Positions 12,261-25,048 of a stretch of 64,000 bases of DNA are shown here, one piece after another (positions within the stretch are counted from its first letter, which is position 1; each line of letters starts with the position of its first letter). The DNA lies in the NCBI RefSeq assembly GCF_032062135.1, contig NC_092859.1, forward strand, positions 112,384,141 to 112,448,140, read 5' to 3'. The notes under the pieces are model-generated. The model was not told the origin of the DNA. It searched no databases and saw nothing but the letters and a program-made list of their open reading frames with translations. Position numbers and translations under genes: made by a program. The DNA is from Pyxicephalus adspersus. Taxonomy: Eukaryota; Chordata; Amphibia; Anura; Pyxicephalidae.

Positions 12261-13239
12261 AACACAAACAGCGCACAGGCCAGGAACCTTCACAATGCTC
12301 AGCGTGTTCTCATCAGGCTGCCTTGGGGCCTAGGGATAAAAAAAAAATCCCATGGTTAAACAGTCCCATGGCAGGTTAACAAAATGCTGAGATTTTATTA
12401 GGGCACACAAGTACCTCCTATGCTGTTTTTGGCACTATGTTAAAGACACAGGCTTTGATGAATAATTTGGAATGTCATCATACTGTTGTAGTACCAAATA
12501 CTACACTAGAGTCATATGGGAACAACGAGGCAGAACTTTGTCTTGGATGAGTAAAGATTTCTTAACAGGTTATTCATTTATCATCTGCAGCAAGTTAAAA
12601 TGTGTTGATGGGCATTGGAATACCTGTGCCTTCTTATTTCCTTTGGGTCAACAAGTGTCCACACACTTCTTCTGCCAACAGATTGCAGAACACTGTATGT
12701 GTTTTCCAGTGCAAGCCTTTTTTGTGCTTTAACTGTTTTGATGCATGGGTTACTATAAGCATGTGTGTTGGGGGTCCCAGAAATTTATTAGAGAACCCCA
12801 AGACATATGCAGAGTGCATAGGATTAGCAAGCATTAGCAAACAGTTGTGAAATAATTTCTGGGTGAAAACCCTTTCTGGAAGAATCATAAAGGTTGCAAT
12901 TGCTTATTTCTTACAAGAAGCATTCCAAAAAGAACTGACTTTCTTGATCTGCATATTTGTTCTAATTCAGTGCCTCAGAAACTATTTAAGCCAGTAGACT
13001 AACAGCCATCTAGCACAAAAAACAGTAGTTACAACTTATATATAACAACACTTATATATGCTGTAGAAAGTGATAGCCATATTTTCTTATATTTTCTTCT
13101 GAACAGATTTACTTTAAATATGAGGTTATTTACTACAGCATTCAGTTTACAAGGTTGACAGTCTAACGCATTCAATAGGGTAGGCGTGTAAGAAGGAATC
13201 TCTCCTAAGAAGGCAAAATAGACCCTAAAAGCAAAACTA
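12261..13239. other. Non-coding, nothing recognised
   Basis: Overlapping short open frames at 12472-12888 lie on both strands and show no motif. No repeat ends found. Confidence 0.45.
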
Positions 13240-13495
13240 AAGCCTGGGGATACTCACTTGTCTCTGTTTTGTTGCTGGTGCTACCATCTTCTCCTTTGTT
13301 CCAATCATTGGCCTTCTTGATTAGCTGGGCTGGGGCGATGTAATTTCTGCACAGGCAGGGTAAATGTGTCCTGACACCTGCTAGGGAAGATGGCAGCTAA
13401 GAATACTTATTGCAGAGGGGACATTGCTTGTCACTTTCTACAATAAATACCTGCCTGATACCAATTTTGTAAAGTGGAACTTAATTATACTTTAG
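13240..13495. repeat. Dispersed repeat shared with 19.8 kb
   Basis: It shares blocks in the same order with 19825-20175: CTTGATTAGCTGGGCTGGGG, TTATTGCAGAGGGGACAT and ACCTGCCTGAT. It looks like an old MITE-type repeat; neither copy has clear terminal repeats. Confidence 0.55.
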
Positions 13496-15179
13496 CACTA
13501 GACAACTTAACTCACCCTCATTGTATTCATAACTTTAAAAAGTTTGCTAAGTATACCGTTTAAGATAGTGCATATTATTGTATATGACATTTTAATCTAT
13601 GGGATTCCATAAATAGTGTTCTAGCAGTTTGAGGTCTGCATATTCACCTATTTGGTATAGAGATATTCTATATAGTAAAAAAGTTACTGCCCAAACTGTT
13701 CCACATTGCAACACCAATATTCGATAAGGTTACTTCCCAAAAGTTGAATGGTTTACTCCATTTTTTACTTAAAAAATTTAAGATAGTTTCATGGTGTCAG
13801 TCAGTTTTCTGACTCTGTTATGTAGTGTAATGAAGAAAAGTTCCTGCCTTTTGTTTTACTTGTCAGATCATGAGTGTGTTTTACAGAGAACAATTGTGCA
13901 TGTTATAGTACTTTAAATTGGTATGACCATGATCATATTTTCCAGCATTGAAGTCTGTAGTCCTACAACCTTTGGCTATCCCAGGACCAACTCTTTTGCA
14001 TGCCTGAGAAAATGTATAAGATGTCTTCCCTGGAGCAATATTTTTGACATACTATAGTGTGCAGCCTTCTGCTCTTTGTTTCCATCTGCCTTTGATGTTA
14101 AAAAAAGTCAACTTCAAACTTAAAGCTAGAACGAGTTTCTAAGAAGCTTTAGCTTGGCGTAACAAACACATTGATTCTGGCCACAAAGTTAGGAAAAAAA
14201 ACATTTACTTTTATTTTTAGGATACGTGGACAAGACCCACGGTGCATTGTTATCTTTTATAGCTGCAGTCATTTGCAAAGCTGACATTTCAATTCATGCC
14301 ATGCAAGGGATGTTACCCATCTACTAGTTCTTATAAGTATCCTGCCCAAATACCAAGTTGCAAGTGGATTAATATAGGGAGGTCTGGCCATTGTTCTTAG
14401 AGGCATGGGAAGGCAATTGTTAATTCAGCCCCTCAATATCTACCAATATTTGTAATATCAGTCTTGGTTTCTATATGAAATATTATCACTGCCTGCAAAT
14501 GCTATAATCTGATAATCCACAAAGAGACATTATGATTTTCGCCCCCATCATAAATAACCAATGGCAGTGCAAACAGCAAAGTCTGTATTACAGCTGTCCA
14601 ACTAAGTTGTGCATTTATCCTCTATAATACCTTCTGATAAAATTACTGCCTTACAGAATGACATTGATTTATCCATCCAAAGGCATCACCAAGGCAGTCA
14701 GGTCACTTAAGCAGGAATACATTTGCTGGTGGCTTATCCAGACCACACCAGTGATATAGTCACCAGGGGTAACCAGCAATAGTTAGGTTACATGATGAGT
14801 AGAAGAGGAAGAAATTAATATTTACAAGTCTTTGAAATGTCAAGGCAAAGCTCAAGTAATGCATATAATTAAAACAAGGCTTTAGATTGCTATCATTTTA
14901 CAAAAAATAGGCTCTTATTTCAGAAAAAAAGATAAATAAGGCTTTAGCATTCATAAATAAAATGCACAATTTCCTGTCACAACACCTGTTATTGCTTTAT
15001 GGAATTAGAGTTCTCCCTTTTAAGCTCTAGAGTTGCCTCAAAGGTCGGACATCACAAGCTTCTACAATAAACAGTTTTTACAGAAATCTAGAGGGTATGC
15101 AAAAAATGGATCCTCATTTCACCTGCAGATTCTAAAAAAACACCATAACTAAAATACTCAGTTCTTTGTCATGGACTGA
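13496..15179. other. AT-rich non-coding, nothing recognised
   Basis: No gene, repeat end or motif seen. Confidence 0.45.
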
Positions 15180-15495
15180 TGGGCAGCATGATGGATCAGT
15201 GGTTAGCTCATTGGCTTGGCTAGGGTGCCAGGTTCAAATCTTAGCCAAGACACCTTCTGTATTTTTTGTATGTGATGTTCCCAAGTTTGCATGGGTTTTC
15301 CTCCACATCCAACAATCATACAGAAAGGTTAGTTGCCTTTCTCCCAAAATTGGACTTGGACTATATTAACAAATGACTATGCCGGGGGCATTAGATTGTG
15401 TGCTCCTTTGAAGGACAGTTAGTGACATGACTATAGACTTGGTAAAGTGCTGGGCAGTTTGTTGGTGCAATATAAATACAAGTTGATAATAATCA
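15180..15495 (+). mobile_element. tRNA-derived SINE, copy 1
   Basis: The head has RNA polymerase III promoter boxes: an A-box-like TGGATCAGTGG at 15192-15202 and a B box GGTTCAAATC at 15231-15240. These are spaced as in a tRNA, but there is no clover-leaf gene. The body has TGCATGGGTTTTCCTCCACA and TAGATTGTGTGCTCCTTTGA. The tail is AGTGCTGGGCAGTTTGTTGG, then a TATAAATAC box and a TGATAATAATC end. It aligns along its length with 36190-36516 and with the reverse of 50410-50751. Confidence 0.85.
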
Positions 15496-17429
15496 GCACT
15501 GTTCAAAGATGTTCCTTAGCCTTGTGATAGTTTAATGCATGCTAGAGTGTGTTGTTCACACATAAAGTATCCTAACTCCGTTGTCCATTTCAACATAATT
15601 TCTTGTAAGCAACAAAATCAGTCATAACTCTGAGTTGTATATAAATACCAGCTTCATTCATCAACAAGACAAATGAACACCTACAATTGTATTGGTGGGT
15701 TGTAAAATGCAATCCAATGAACAGTGGCGGTTTAATGCTCATTAGCATATCATAATTATAAAATGTAATTACAACATACTGAAAGATTACATAACCATGT
15801 ATAGTGTAGACTATACTCTTCTTTGTTTATTATTAAACATTTTAGTTTATTTGGATTTGCAGCCTTTTAATTGGCACCTCTTCTATTTAAGATACACCTC
15901 TATCCAATGAATCATCACCTGTATTATATCATGGTAACTCTAGGAAGTTAAAGTGAATCTCTCGCCAGTCTGTGAATGTTCAAGTTTTATATACTCACAG
16001 CAATGGGCTTTAAACAACCTTCACTGCCCTCTCTAGCTACATGTACTGTATCCTTTTTTTTTTTTAATAGGGGCAATAAAACAATAGGTCGAATAAGGAA
16101 GATTCCTTGGGCACTGTAGCTGTTGAAGAGAGGCAGTGCAGATGGTAAGACAGTAGGTATATTGCCTTTTTCCTATTTTTTTCTAGTATCTCTCTCACGC
16201 TCTGTATATATCTATATACATACATCACTACTGCAATGGCTATGATCAGGCTGTAAAAAACAGAAATTTGATGTAACACCCACATGTGATTAAAAGAACT
16301 AAACTCCAATGAATGAGGTGGGCAAGGGACAGTCAGGTTGGAGAGGAAAGATCTAAGTGATGGAGGACATCCTCCAGCCAGGAAATAAAACAGGCTCTGT
16401 TTGACTTGATACAGCTTCAATGCACACTGATAGAAGATCACACTTTGCAGTAAGTAAATTATGTGCAGGAAATTAATTTGTGTAAATGCACAAGAAGGAG
16501 GATAAGGCTGGAGTTCAGCTTAGAGAATCTCTGCTGTAAACATTGGGCATATTTGCTCCTCAGTGCCTGCACCTATTGATGTCAGTGAGAGTTTGTAAAA
16601 CTGATTTAATGCTTGTTACAAACAATGTAAATGTAAATATCAATAACTTAATCACAGGTAAGTTGAATCATATTGTATTTGAATGGTCACTGGAATAAGG
16701 TGACATTTATTTAACAACTCCTAAACAACTTGAAAAAAAAAATATCCCTGCAGATATTCATTACATACCTCCATGGCAGAAGGCTAGTGCAGAGCTCTTG
16801 GAGGATCTTTGCACCTGACACATGGGTGTGCTAGAAACCTGAACAAACTTCTGCTGACCCCCGTATGTCTCTACTGTTAGCTAAGTAAAAAAAAATATTT
16901 GCAAGTGTTTTATAATACATAATATGAAATACTGATTTTTTGCTATGATTCTCTTGGTAAATAATGACAAACCCTACATCTGGAAGCAGCTATTGTGATT
17001 TTACATGGGGCCAGTTGGACGTTTATATTTTTATTTATATTAAATATATAGAACTTTACCATTTAGCAAATTTTCCTATAAATAGATTTGGGATTATCAA
17101 ACTGTGGATTGGAATTGGGCTCAGGGCTTGACAACACTGACAATTTACATTGTGTATCAATAAAAAAGGCATTACTCAGTTTTAAATTTCATGTTACATG
17201 CAGATAATGATTAATTAATGATTGATTTTTTTTGTTTCTTGTCAGCATATATCATTATCTACACAACTAGTGGAGAGTGATACTTCTGACCTATGGAGCA
17301 ACAAACCATCATGGTTCATGGTGCAACAGTATAAACTACATGTAATATATTAACACTAATGGGCAATCGAAGAGTATAAAATAATGTTTGCCAAGAAGGT
17401 GAAGCAACTACATCACTCATATTGATCAT
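15496..17429. other. AT-rich non-coding
   Basis: A 125-codon minus-strand frame at 16064-16441 has a hydrophobic stretch, but no recognised domain and no gene context. It lies in a region with repeat-like phrasing. Nothing else seen. Confidence 0.4.
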
Positions 17430-19814
17430 ATGATTGCACTTACTTGTCCAAGAAGACTAAGTGGATTTCATGCAGACTTTACACCACAAAAAACAAATCA
17501 TCACCAGAAGTCAGAGGTTTTTGACAGAGGTGAAATGCAAAGACAAACCTTCTCCCATGCTCCTGGTGGCTTTTTGTTTTTTGCTTATACTGCATGGCCC
17601 ATGCACCATGCAGCATGGAGCCCTGCTTTGTCTGCGGCACCCCCGAGAATAGACCAGGACATGAAGGAACAATGTGCTTCCCAGTGTCTGAAGATGATCA
17701 TGGTGGACCTGGAAAAGTCGGCATCAATGATATGCACACTTGCACTATATGGGAAAAACTCACTACTCACCAATGACTATAGTTCTGCTTTAAAAGTAGA
17801 AGCTAATGGATCAGCATTGTGGCTTATATCTATCATACATATTATCAGCTGATAGCTTATAAAAACTCTTAGGCTTTATAGTAATAGAACATTTTTTTAT
17901 CCCACATTCTTGCAGACTTCCTAGGCTAATGGTTTTCAATAAATATAACTAACCAGAGAAATAAATACGCATGCCTAGAAAATTAGCATAAATCTTGCAA
18001 TGATTTTCTTTAAACTAATACTTTGATTAATAATAAAGTATATGTTTTACCTCCAATACCATTAAAGAAGGTTGGCTATTTAACCTCTCACTGTATTCCC
18101 TTTTAGATTATACTATTATGAACAGTAACTCATGCAGTGTTATGGCTCTCTCATCTTACTCCACTATAACAAGTAATTATTGTACATGGCTGATCCTATG
18201 GCATGGGAAATCCTCTACATTGAAAGCTTGTCTGGAATTTAGTGTGGGCGGCATTGTGAAACTTGGTGAATAAGCCACGTCGATCCTTGAGCTCCTACGT
18301 CCAGCAATAATGATGTAATACTAGAAACCATCTCTGGTTTGAGTGGGTAAACAAATAGTTCATTGTCACTTGTAGGTCTGTCAAAAGTAGAGAAAACTTT
18401 CTACAAATTTCTAGAAAGAACAGTATTTAACTAATCTTGTTCAGTTGCTTTTTAATATATATCTTGAAACCACTTCTGGGATTTTATAGCATAGAGGAAC
18501 GTGAAAAATGAAGAAGGCTTAATAAAGGAGGGGCATTTATCAATTCATTCAATAAGCATACAACTCAATTGGGATTAGCTAATATTTGGTATAAAAGGAA
18601 TCAGGAATAAGAAAGTGCTCCACTTCTTCCTGCCTAGACTGGTTGGCTAGGGTTGTCAATTCAAACACGAATGTACCTAAACACAAATGAAATTTGCCAA
18701 TCCATGGTCATCACTCATTTAATGTCCATGTTCATGTCCATGTTTTCATGAAGAGTATTTTTGCCATTAGTAACATTGTGATGCTGTGAATTTGTTTCTC
18801 ACATTTTTAAAATAAATGGCTGAAAAAGTCAGACCCCTGATGCATTTATAATCATTGTTAAATTTTATAACTGCACCACAGGCATGGAGTTACAGCAGCA
18901 GAATCACCTTTGGCAAAAAATGAAAGGCAAAGAAAAATTTACAAAAGTATTCAGCTGATCACTTGCCAAGCCAGTGAGAATAGAACATCATAACTGATTA
19001 TGAATTCCTAATACCCAGAAATGTTATAGGCATTCATTGAATATTTCTGTCTGAAACATTATCCATATGATTTACAAACAGAAATAAAATATTGAATAGA
19101 CGGAATGTTGATTTACCAAAGTTGTTTAAGCTGATCACCTAGCAAAGTGAATTATTACTCTTGGGCAACTTAGTGAATGAGGTGAAGCTCTGCTCACTGC
19201 AAACAGGTGCAAACAATATTTATTTTATTTTTTTCATTTTCATGCCTGGGTTTTGGTGATCATTGCAAAGTCAGTTTTCATCATATTTAAATTTCCCTTG
19301 CAGAGTAATAAACCATTTGTCTAGGTGGGCAGCCTAAGCTCCCTTATTAAATCAATCCATATGTGTTTTTTCTATCAATGGTACATATTAATGGTATATT
19401 TACTGTAGATAAAACCAGTGATTTTAGGCTAACTGATGTCTTCTGTTCCTTATACAGCACAATATGCTTCTGGCACCATGTAATGATCTTTTGTAGAGTT
19501 TTAGAAGTTTTCCATCGGATGAGAAGACATGATTGATGCATATATATTGTAAAATTTATATGTAAGAAAACCAATATGGTCAAGGTTCTCATATCCTGTT
19601 GTTGTGCCACCCAGGGCTCCCTACAGCAACTGACAACACACATCACACAAGTGAAGCAAAAAAAATATTATTACAAACCTAAAAAAACGAGAATAGATTA
19701 TTAGAATTCCACCAACCAGGCTTCAGATGTAATCAGGGAGTAATAAATAAGTAATAAAGTAATAAAGCTTTTGTACTTTAAAAAGATGTATGCATGCCAG
19801 GGAGTAACCACTCC
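17430..19814. other. AT-rich non-coding
   Basis: The 140-codon frame at 17430-17852 lacks a recognised domain and is overlapped by frames in other registers and on the other strand. Its end (AGTTCTGCTTTAA) resembles ends of common frog repeats. Nothing else recognised. Confidence 0.4.
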
Positions 19815-19824
19815 CAATCTATTA

Positions 19825-20175
19825 AAGTGGCACTAAATCTGTTATACTCTCCTGTCCCTGTTCCGTCACTTACTTCTTCTCATCTTCTTACTTCTTCTCT
19901 TCTTGGTGATGATCCTAGGCCAACTTGATTGGCTGGGCCGAGATGGCTTAATTATCATTCGAGTTCATTCATTCCTGGCATGCGCAGGGGAAACAAGTTT
20001 CCTGGAAACCAAAACTGACGCTGCACATGCACAAATCAACTTTTTTTTTACATATACCTGGAGCGATCAGGCAGGTAAGAGGAATTATTGCAGAAGGGAC
20101 ATCCCATGCCTCTTTCTGCAACAATAACCTGCCTGATCATGGATTCTTAAAAGTTGAGGTTGAACTAGTTCCGCT
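19825..20175. repeat. Dispersed repeat shared with 13.2 kb
   Basis: It matches 13240-13495 in the blocks CTTGATTGGCTGGGC, TTATTGCAGAAGGGACATC, and CTTTCTGCAACAATAACC followed by TGCCTGAT. It also holds an inner inverted pair, GATCAGGCAGGT (about 20067) and ACCTGCCTGATC (about 20129), so a hairpin of about 70 bases is possible. Confidence 0.55.
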
Positions 20176-23100
20176 TGAACACAAAGAGTTTAATAATGAA
20201 TTAATATTTTGATAAAAGTAAATAAATAAACTCTACTGTAGCCATCCTTTTTAAAATAAAAATATGCAGCATTACTAAAAATAACATTTTAAAAATAACC
20301 TGTTTCCAACAGCCAGTTTTGCAAAGCATCATTAATAATATGTGTTTAGTTTTTCACATTTTACATCAAAGTTTGCTCACAAAAGTAGGAAAGTCAGTAG
20401 AAACATACTAATACCTTGGCGTAGGCAGCCGCATTCTCCAAATGTTTATCCCAGAATCTATTTGACAGCAAAAGAACTATTTTAGGAAATCTACAAATAC
20501 TTTTCATTGAAACTGCTATAAAAAACCTGTTGTTAATCCCATAAAAGGAGCTTCAATAAAATATAATAATACTTGAACTATGCAACATAAAATAAAGGTT
20601 TGCAAAGATTTCAAATTATGATTCAAATTTATCAGTCAAATATATTTGTTTTTATCCAGATTACTGGTTGCTTGGTCTTGGTGTTTGACTGCTTTCTTCA
20701 TGTGTGCAAGGAAAATGACAGCTTGACTTCAAGTGGATGTTTGTCTTTGGCGTATGCCTTGTTTAATTGCATGTTTTTTGTGCATAAATCCAGCAAACAG
20801 ACAAATCTCATCATTAGTTGCATAACAAAGTACCACTGGGACCTGTTTGTAATAGTAGCTTTATTATCGTAAGTTGATAGTATGTTTATTGCATATCAAA
20901 ACAGCCTGCGGTATAAAACAGAAAGGTAGGGTGTGAACACTGAACCAGAATGTCATTTCACAACATCTACTTACATCAGACTATAATTAGATTTAGGGGT
21001 CAAATTATTTTTAGTATAAATGAAGATGAAATGTTTACACTAGTAAAACTTCTCAGCCTGCATTAGAGCTAATATTGTTACCTTAATTATAAAGGCGCAG
21101 CTCTCTCCTATACTCAGCATGTATAGCAAGATCAATCTTTCCTGAGAGAGACAACTTTACATACTATGTACAATGATGGCGCTGTAACTTAAATCAGGCA
21201 ACATCTTTACCATGAGAGAAATATTAATAAACACTGTGTGAAATATAGGTGCGAGAGGCATGAAGCTATTGGATCTTAAAGCATCCCCAGACACAGAATC
21301 TATGTTCTTCCTAGTCATGTACGCACCTCTTTCTTTCCAACTGATCACAAATCTATAGAAAACACAAAAGAACGTCATGCTCCTTTCAGCTGCACATTAC
21401 AAATTTTCCATCCTATTGCCCTGATCTGTTGAAGATACTAGGACCCTAACATGGCAGTTTTGGACCATTTTACATGCAGAGTAGAGGCCCTTAAACAATT
21501 TGTATAGGCATTGTGCAAATATACTGTACCATAAGTTTATTTTTAAACATTTTTCAGACTATAGTTCTACATAATATGACTTTTTACACCATTTAATTAA
21601 AATTATTTTTAACTGCCTATGTTGTTGGTTTGTTGGGATTCTTTTGCTACATGCACTCATCCTTTTGGGTTTTTAAAATGCTACATAATTCTATGGAAAA
21701 CTGACACATGGTCTATGCAAAACATCTTTTATTTACCAGATAAATAAACTAAAAAAATGAGCTCAGTAATCCCCCAAGTGTTTGGCAACCACTTGAGCTA
21801 AAAGGGAATGAAGTTCTACCTGGTTCCTTAGCCATACCTACCCACTACTTGCCCCAATCTCTTACTTATGTACCTAAAATTTAGAAGTTTTCATGCAGTC
21901 AATATCAGTGCATGGATCAAATATGAAGCCTGGACAACAACAGACCATGCATCATAGTGTGAGCTGCTGCATATCACTGGTGACACATAGTCCACCTATG
22001 ACACTTATGCCATTCCTTCTTTTTTCCATCAAACCCAAATGGGAATACATTGCATTTGTCTATTCTTTTGTCTTTTTTCCTAATTATAATGATAAACCTG
22101 CTGTATGTATGTTGGTTACCTGAAGGCAGGTGTCACACACCTTTATTCGGTGCAAGCCAATAATTCTGAATGGCACCCAAAGACACCTGCATACCTAAAC
22201 TATTTACTGATGCATGTGTCCCTATTTGTAAGATTATGTGTGCAGGACATTACTCCTATCAAGTACTTTTGGTCAAGAAAAATAAACAAAAATTCTAATT
22301 GGTTGATAAGGAAATCATGTTTATACTCTAAAATGATTGTTCTGTACTTTAGATTAGTAATACTGTATAATTAAACCCTTCTTTTCACATTTCTATCTCA
22401 CATTTTTATTTTCAACCAACCAGTGAAACCTTTGCAGAAGTTCAGACAAATCTACTCCTACTGTGTGCTATCGAAACAGATGGGAGATTGCTAACAAAGG
22501 TTCTATTGTCCACATAAGCAGAAGGGCACACCCAGGATACCACATAGCTTTGAATTACTTGCTCTGTCTGATCTGTTGGAAACAGGCATCTCCTTTCACA
22601 GAGCCAAAATAAACCTCACACAATAACTTTGCTGAATTATGTTAGTACACACTAGAGATGATAGAAATGAATATCTGTAATTTACATGTCAGTAAGGAAG
22701 ATTTCACTGGGTTTCCTATACTCAAAGACACCGGAAGTGGGTGGAAGTTTGTTAAAATTGTGGGGAAATCCTCTCTTAAAATATGCCCCTGCAACAGGTG
22801 TCCCCACTGAAAGATTTTTCTTCACATGTTCTAGTGATAGCTTAAAATGTTGAATCTCCCATCCTTTTCAGCACTTCCATATACTATCCAAAAGAAAAAA
22901 AAACTTTTATATACTTTATTTGCATTATCAAGTTATTACCTATGATAGGTAGAATGTATAGGATTAAGAATTAATATAAAAATATGCATCTGACTTGAGA
23001 ATATTTTAGGTACATATATATACACAGGATTTTTGTAGAACATCTAGTTGATGGCAGCTCTACCCCTTAGCTCTTCCTAATACTAGTGACAAGAAACTAG

Positions 23101-23206
23101 TTTTTGATATTATACAGTACCGCTTAAACTGTAAAGGAAGGAATATCTCCAGAGTAAACAAAAATGTTTGTTCAAATGTTGAACCATTTGGTACATGAAA
23201 ACAGTG
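20176..23206. other. AT-rich non-coding, nothing recognised
   Basis: Short open frames only. The phrase around 22720-22860 (CACCGGAAGTGGGTGGAAGT...GTGGGGAAATCCTCTCTTAA) looks like an unnamed dispersed repeat. Confidence 0.4.
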
Positions 23207-23290
23207 ATACCTCGGCTAATTAAGATAATTTGTTCCAGAATCACATTTGTTAGCCGAAATCTTTGTTAGCTGAAATGAAGGGAAAATTCA
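23207..23290. repeat. Terminal segment of an unnamed repeat
   Basis: ATACCTCGGCTAATTAAGAT, then TTGTTCCAGAATCACATTTG, then TTAGCCGAAATCTTTGTTAG. The repeated TTAGC(C/T)GAAAT phrasing and the CCTCGG start are typical of a dispersed vertebrate repeat end. It marks the left limit of the GC-rich block. The opposite end was not found in the window. Confidence 0.4.
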
Positions 23291-23295
23291 GCTCA

Positions 23296-23517
23296 ATGAG
23301 GACACTTCCCCCTCTGAACGCTGCGCTCCCTCCCCTGCACCCCCCCTACAGCCACTTATCCCCCATCCCCCCAAAGGACCCCCACAGCTCCTACCTGCAC
23401 TCCCCGTCTCCAGGGGTCCTGCTGCCGCCACATCCGAGTCCCGCACCGCCTCCGGCACCTGGCCCGCCGCTCCGTCTTCCTCCGATGAGGACACTTCCCC
23501 CTCTGATCGATGCGCTC
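23296..23517. repeat. 33-bp direct repeat, 189-bp period
   Basis: ATGAGGACACTTCCCCCTCT starts two copies, at 23296-23328 and 23485-23517. They are identical over the first 22 bases and nearly so to the end. The second lies inside the gag-like reading frame region on the opposite strand, so the first is probably a duplicate of it. Confidence 0.8.
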
Positions 23518-24396
23518 CATCTACTTCCGGGAAATGAAGCCGATCCTGCGTCACTTCTGGCCGATCTTGGTGACGTGGCCCGGCTCCACCCCACGTCACT
23601 TCCGGCTTCCTTCCGACCACGAGGGATGTCTGCGGGCGCCATCTTCCTCCTCCTCGCGCCAGCCCAGGAACTCCGCCCACCAGGACACCGTCCTCCATCC
23701 TCCGGACCACCAGGTACTGGCTCCTCCCAGGCCGCATTCACGGCCGAACCGGCCGCCCGCACCTTCTGCCGGGTACTCGCAGTACGCGAGCCCCCGGCTT
23801 CCAGCGAGACCCTCCACCGCCGATCCGGGGACCCAGGCGAACGGGGGCTGCGCTCCCTGACAGCCGCAGCCCCTTTCCTGGACTCCGCTTGCCTGGACCT
23901 CGTAGAACGCGAGGCCCCGGCTCCAGGTGCGGCCTCCCCTGACAAGGCCGCACCTGACCTCAAGCGGGGGCTGTGGCCCCTGGCACCCACAGCCCCCTTG
24001 CCGCCTGCACTTTGCTGGGCCCCCACAGCGCCGGAGGGCCCAGACTTGAGCGAGACCTCTCTCACTGAGGTCTCTTCACTACATAACAGGGGGCTGCGCT
24101 CCCTGTCAGCCACAGCACCCCTGCCTGGTGCTGCCCTGGGCAGATCTGCGCCCGGCAGTCCGGCCAGGAGGGTCCCTTGAGGGGCTCCCAGCATGGCCCT
24201 GAGTCCGGGTAAAGGGTTCAGGACTCAGGCGCACCGGAGGCCTACTCCTCCGTGGCCGCAACCCTCCTAATCTAACTTGTGAGGGACTCCCTGCTGCGCC
24301 CCCCACTGCCTCTGCCACCCTAGCCTGCAGCCAAGCTTCACCATGTGAAGCCGCTGCCACCCTAAGCTGACTCATTAATGTGTCAAAAGACTCCAT
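23391..24396 (-). pseudogene. gag: Ngaro-like gag, N-terminal part (broken, separate copy)
   Basis: A true ATG at 24394-24396 opens a frame starting MESFDTLMSQLRVAAASHGE. It continues with a basic RPRRSRPP segment and stops at 24106. A second frame (ATG at 24194, stop at 23391) carries Arg/Ser/Pro motifs such as DRERSPL and RERSPRSP. A third frame (23288-23737) carries an acidic-serine stretch, EGEVSSSEED. The simplest reading is one low-complexity gag N-terminus split by two frameshifts. It lies directly after a copy of the 259-bp leader, the place expected for the start of gag. The gag at 28038-28757 lacks exactly this part. The block is strongly CpG-rich. The long plus-strand frame across it (23263-24180) is proline/alanine-rich and judged to be a shadow. 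No similarity search supports the name; position and the leader are the main evidence. Confidence 0.5.
23520..23650 (-). promoter_or_regulatory. CpG-rich segment with ETS- and YY1-like motifs
   Basis: On the minus strand there are ETS-like CCGGAAGT sites (complement at 23523-23530 and 23598-23605), a variant CCAGAAGTG at about 23552, and AAGATGGC (23638-23645), the YY1 core found in TATA-less promoters. All lie within the gag-like block, so they may be coding coincidences or an internal promoter of the element. No transcript evidence is available. Confidence 0.25.
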
Positions 24397-24477
24397 TAAT
24401 CCTACCTGCGTCCACCCCCAATTTTCTTCTTGTAAAAACTGTGACGACCTCTGACACAGCCCCCTTTTATCTATATA

Positions 24478-24736
24478 ACATCCCCACCCCTTTTAATATT
24501 CATCCTCTCCTCTTTCTCTCCTCCCTTTGCATCTTTCAAACTCTCCCAATCCTCCAACTTCGCTGCAACTCCCCCCCCCCTGTTCTTTTCCCTGGGCAGC
24601 CCCTTACACCCCTGTCATGAGGCCCTGCTCTTAATGCTGGGGGCCTCTCTTTACCCTGCAAAAAACACAGTTAACAAACTCATATACAACAATGTATATG
24701 CAGATAATTTGTACACGAAGGGGGAAGATATATATA
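24478..24736 (-). repeat. 259-bp leader repeat, inner copy
   Basis: Identical over all 259 bases to 28736-28994, at a constant offset of 4258, including a C10 run. On the minus strand it starts at a TATATATC/CTTCCCCC junction and runs into the gag N-terminus after about 80 bases of further leader. To its right it is preceded by the 3' region of the hydrolase-bearing copy. In Ngaro elements the 5' terminus is repeated near the 3' end (A1 ... B1-A2-B2 split direct repeats), so this could be A2. The following gag start instead suggests the 5' end of a second copy. Confidence 0.9.
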
Positions 24737-25048
24737 ATAACATTGCAATAACTCTAACTTTTAACTTTAAACTCCATTATTAACCCCTTAACTTTCAAAT
24801 TAACCACCTCTTGTTATTTTCTTCTTATTACCAGGCTGCAGGTCCTGAAAGGTAAAGCCCGCCCAGTTGCAATATTCACAACTCACCATGACCACTGCTA
24901 AGGCCCCTAGGCCCACCTTGTCTCAGGGGCCCCACTCGAACATCTTAAAGGGGCACTCCACCACCCGGGATGCCCCTTCACCACCAACTTACCACGGGCA
25001 CTTACCTTCCCCCCGACCCCAACCGCCACCGCGCCCAAGGGTGACCCC
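24737..25048 (-). other. 3' non-coding part of the Ngaro-like element
   Basis: Lies between the hydrolase stop codon and the inner leader copy. The half next to the hydrolase is GC-rich; the rest is AT-rich (GTTAAAAGTTAGAGTTATTG on the minus strand). It is the place where the B1 repeat of a Ngaro element would be. I found no second copy in the window, so a complete A1...B1-A2-B2 structure is not demonstrated. Confidence 0.5.

Noticed and set aside
15180..15250. tRNA gene
   Set aside because: A- and B-box-like motifs are present but no clover leaf or anticodon arm can be drawn; the sequence continues as a SINE body and recurs twice in the window.
16064..16441. A 125-codon minus-strand frame with a hydrophobic stretch
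   Set aside because: A single possible membrane segment without family resemblance, in AT-rich DNA. Chance is the simpler explanation.
17430..17852. A 140-codon plus-strand frame
   Set aside because: No recognisable domain, competing frames on both strands and a repeat-like end; no splice or promoter context.
23263..24180. A 305-codon plus-strand frame, the second longest in the window
   Set aside because: Proline/alanine/serine-rich low complexity in a CpG-rich block, with no domain. It is antisense to frames that follow the leader and carry a plausible gag start, so it is most likely a shadow.
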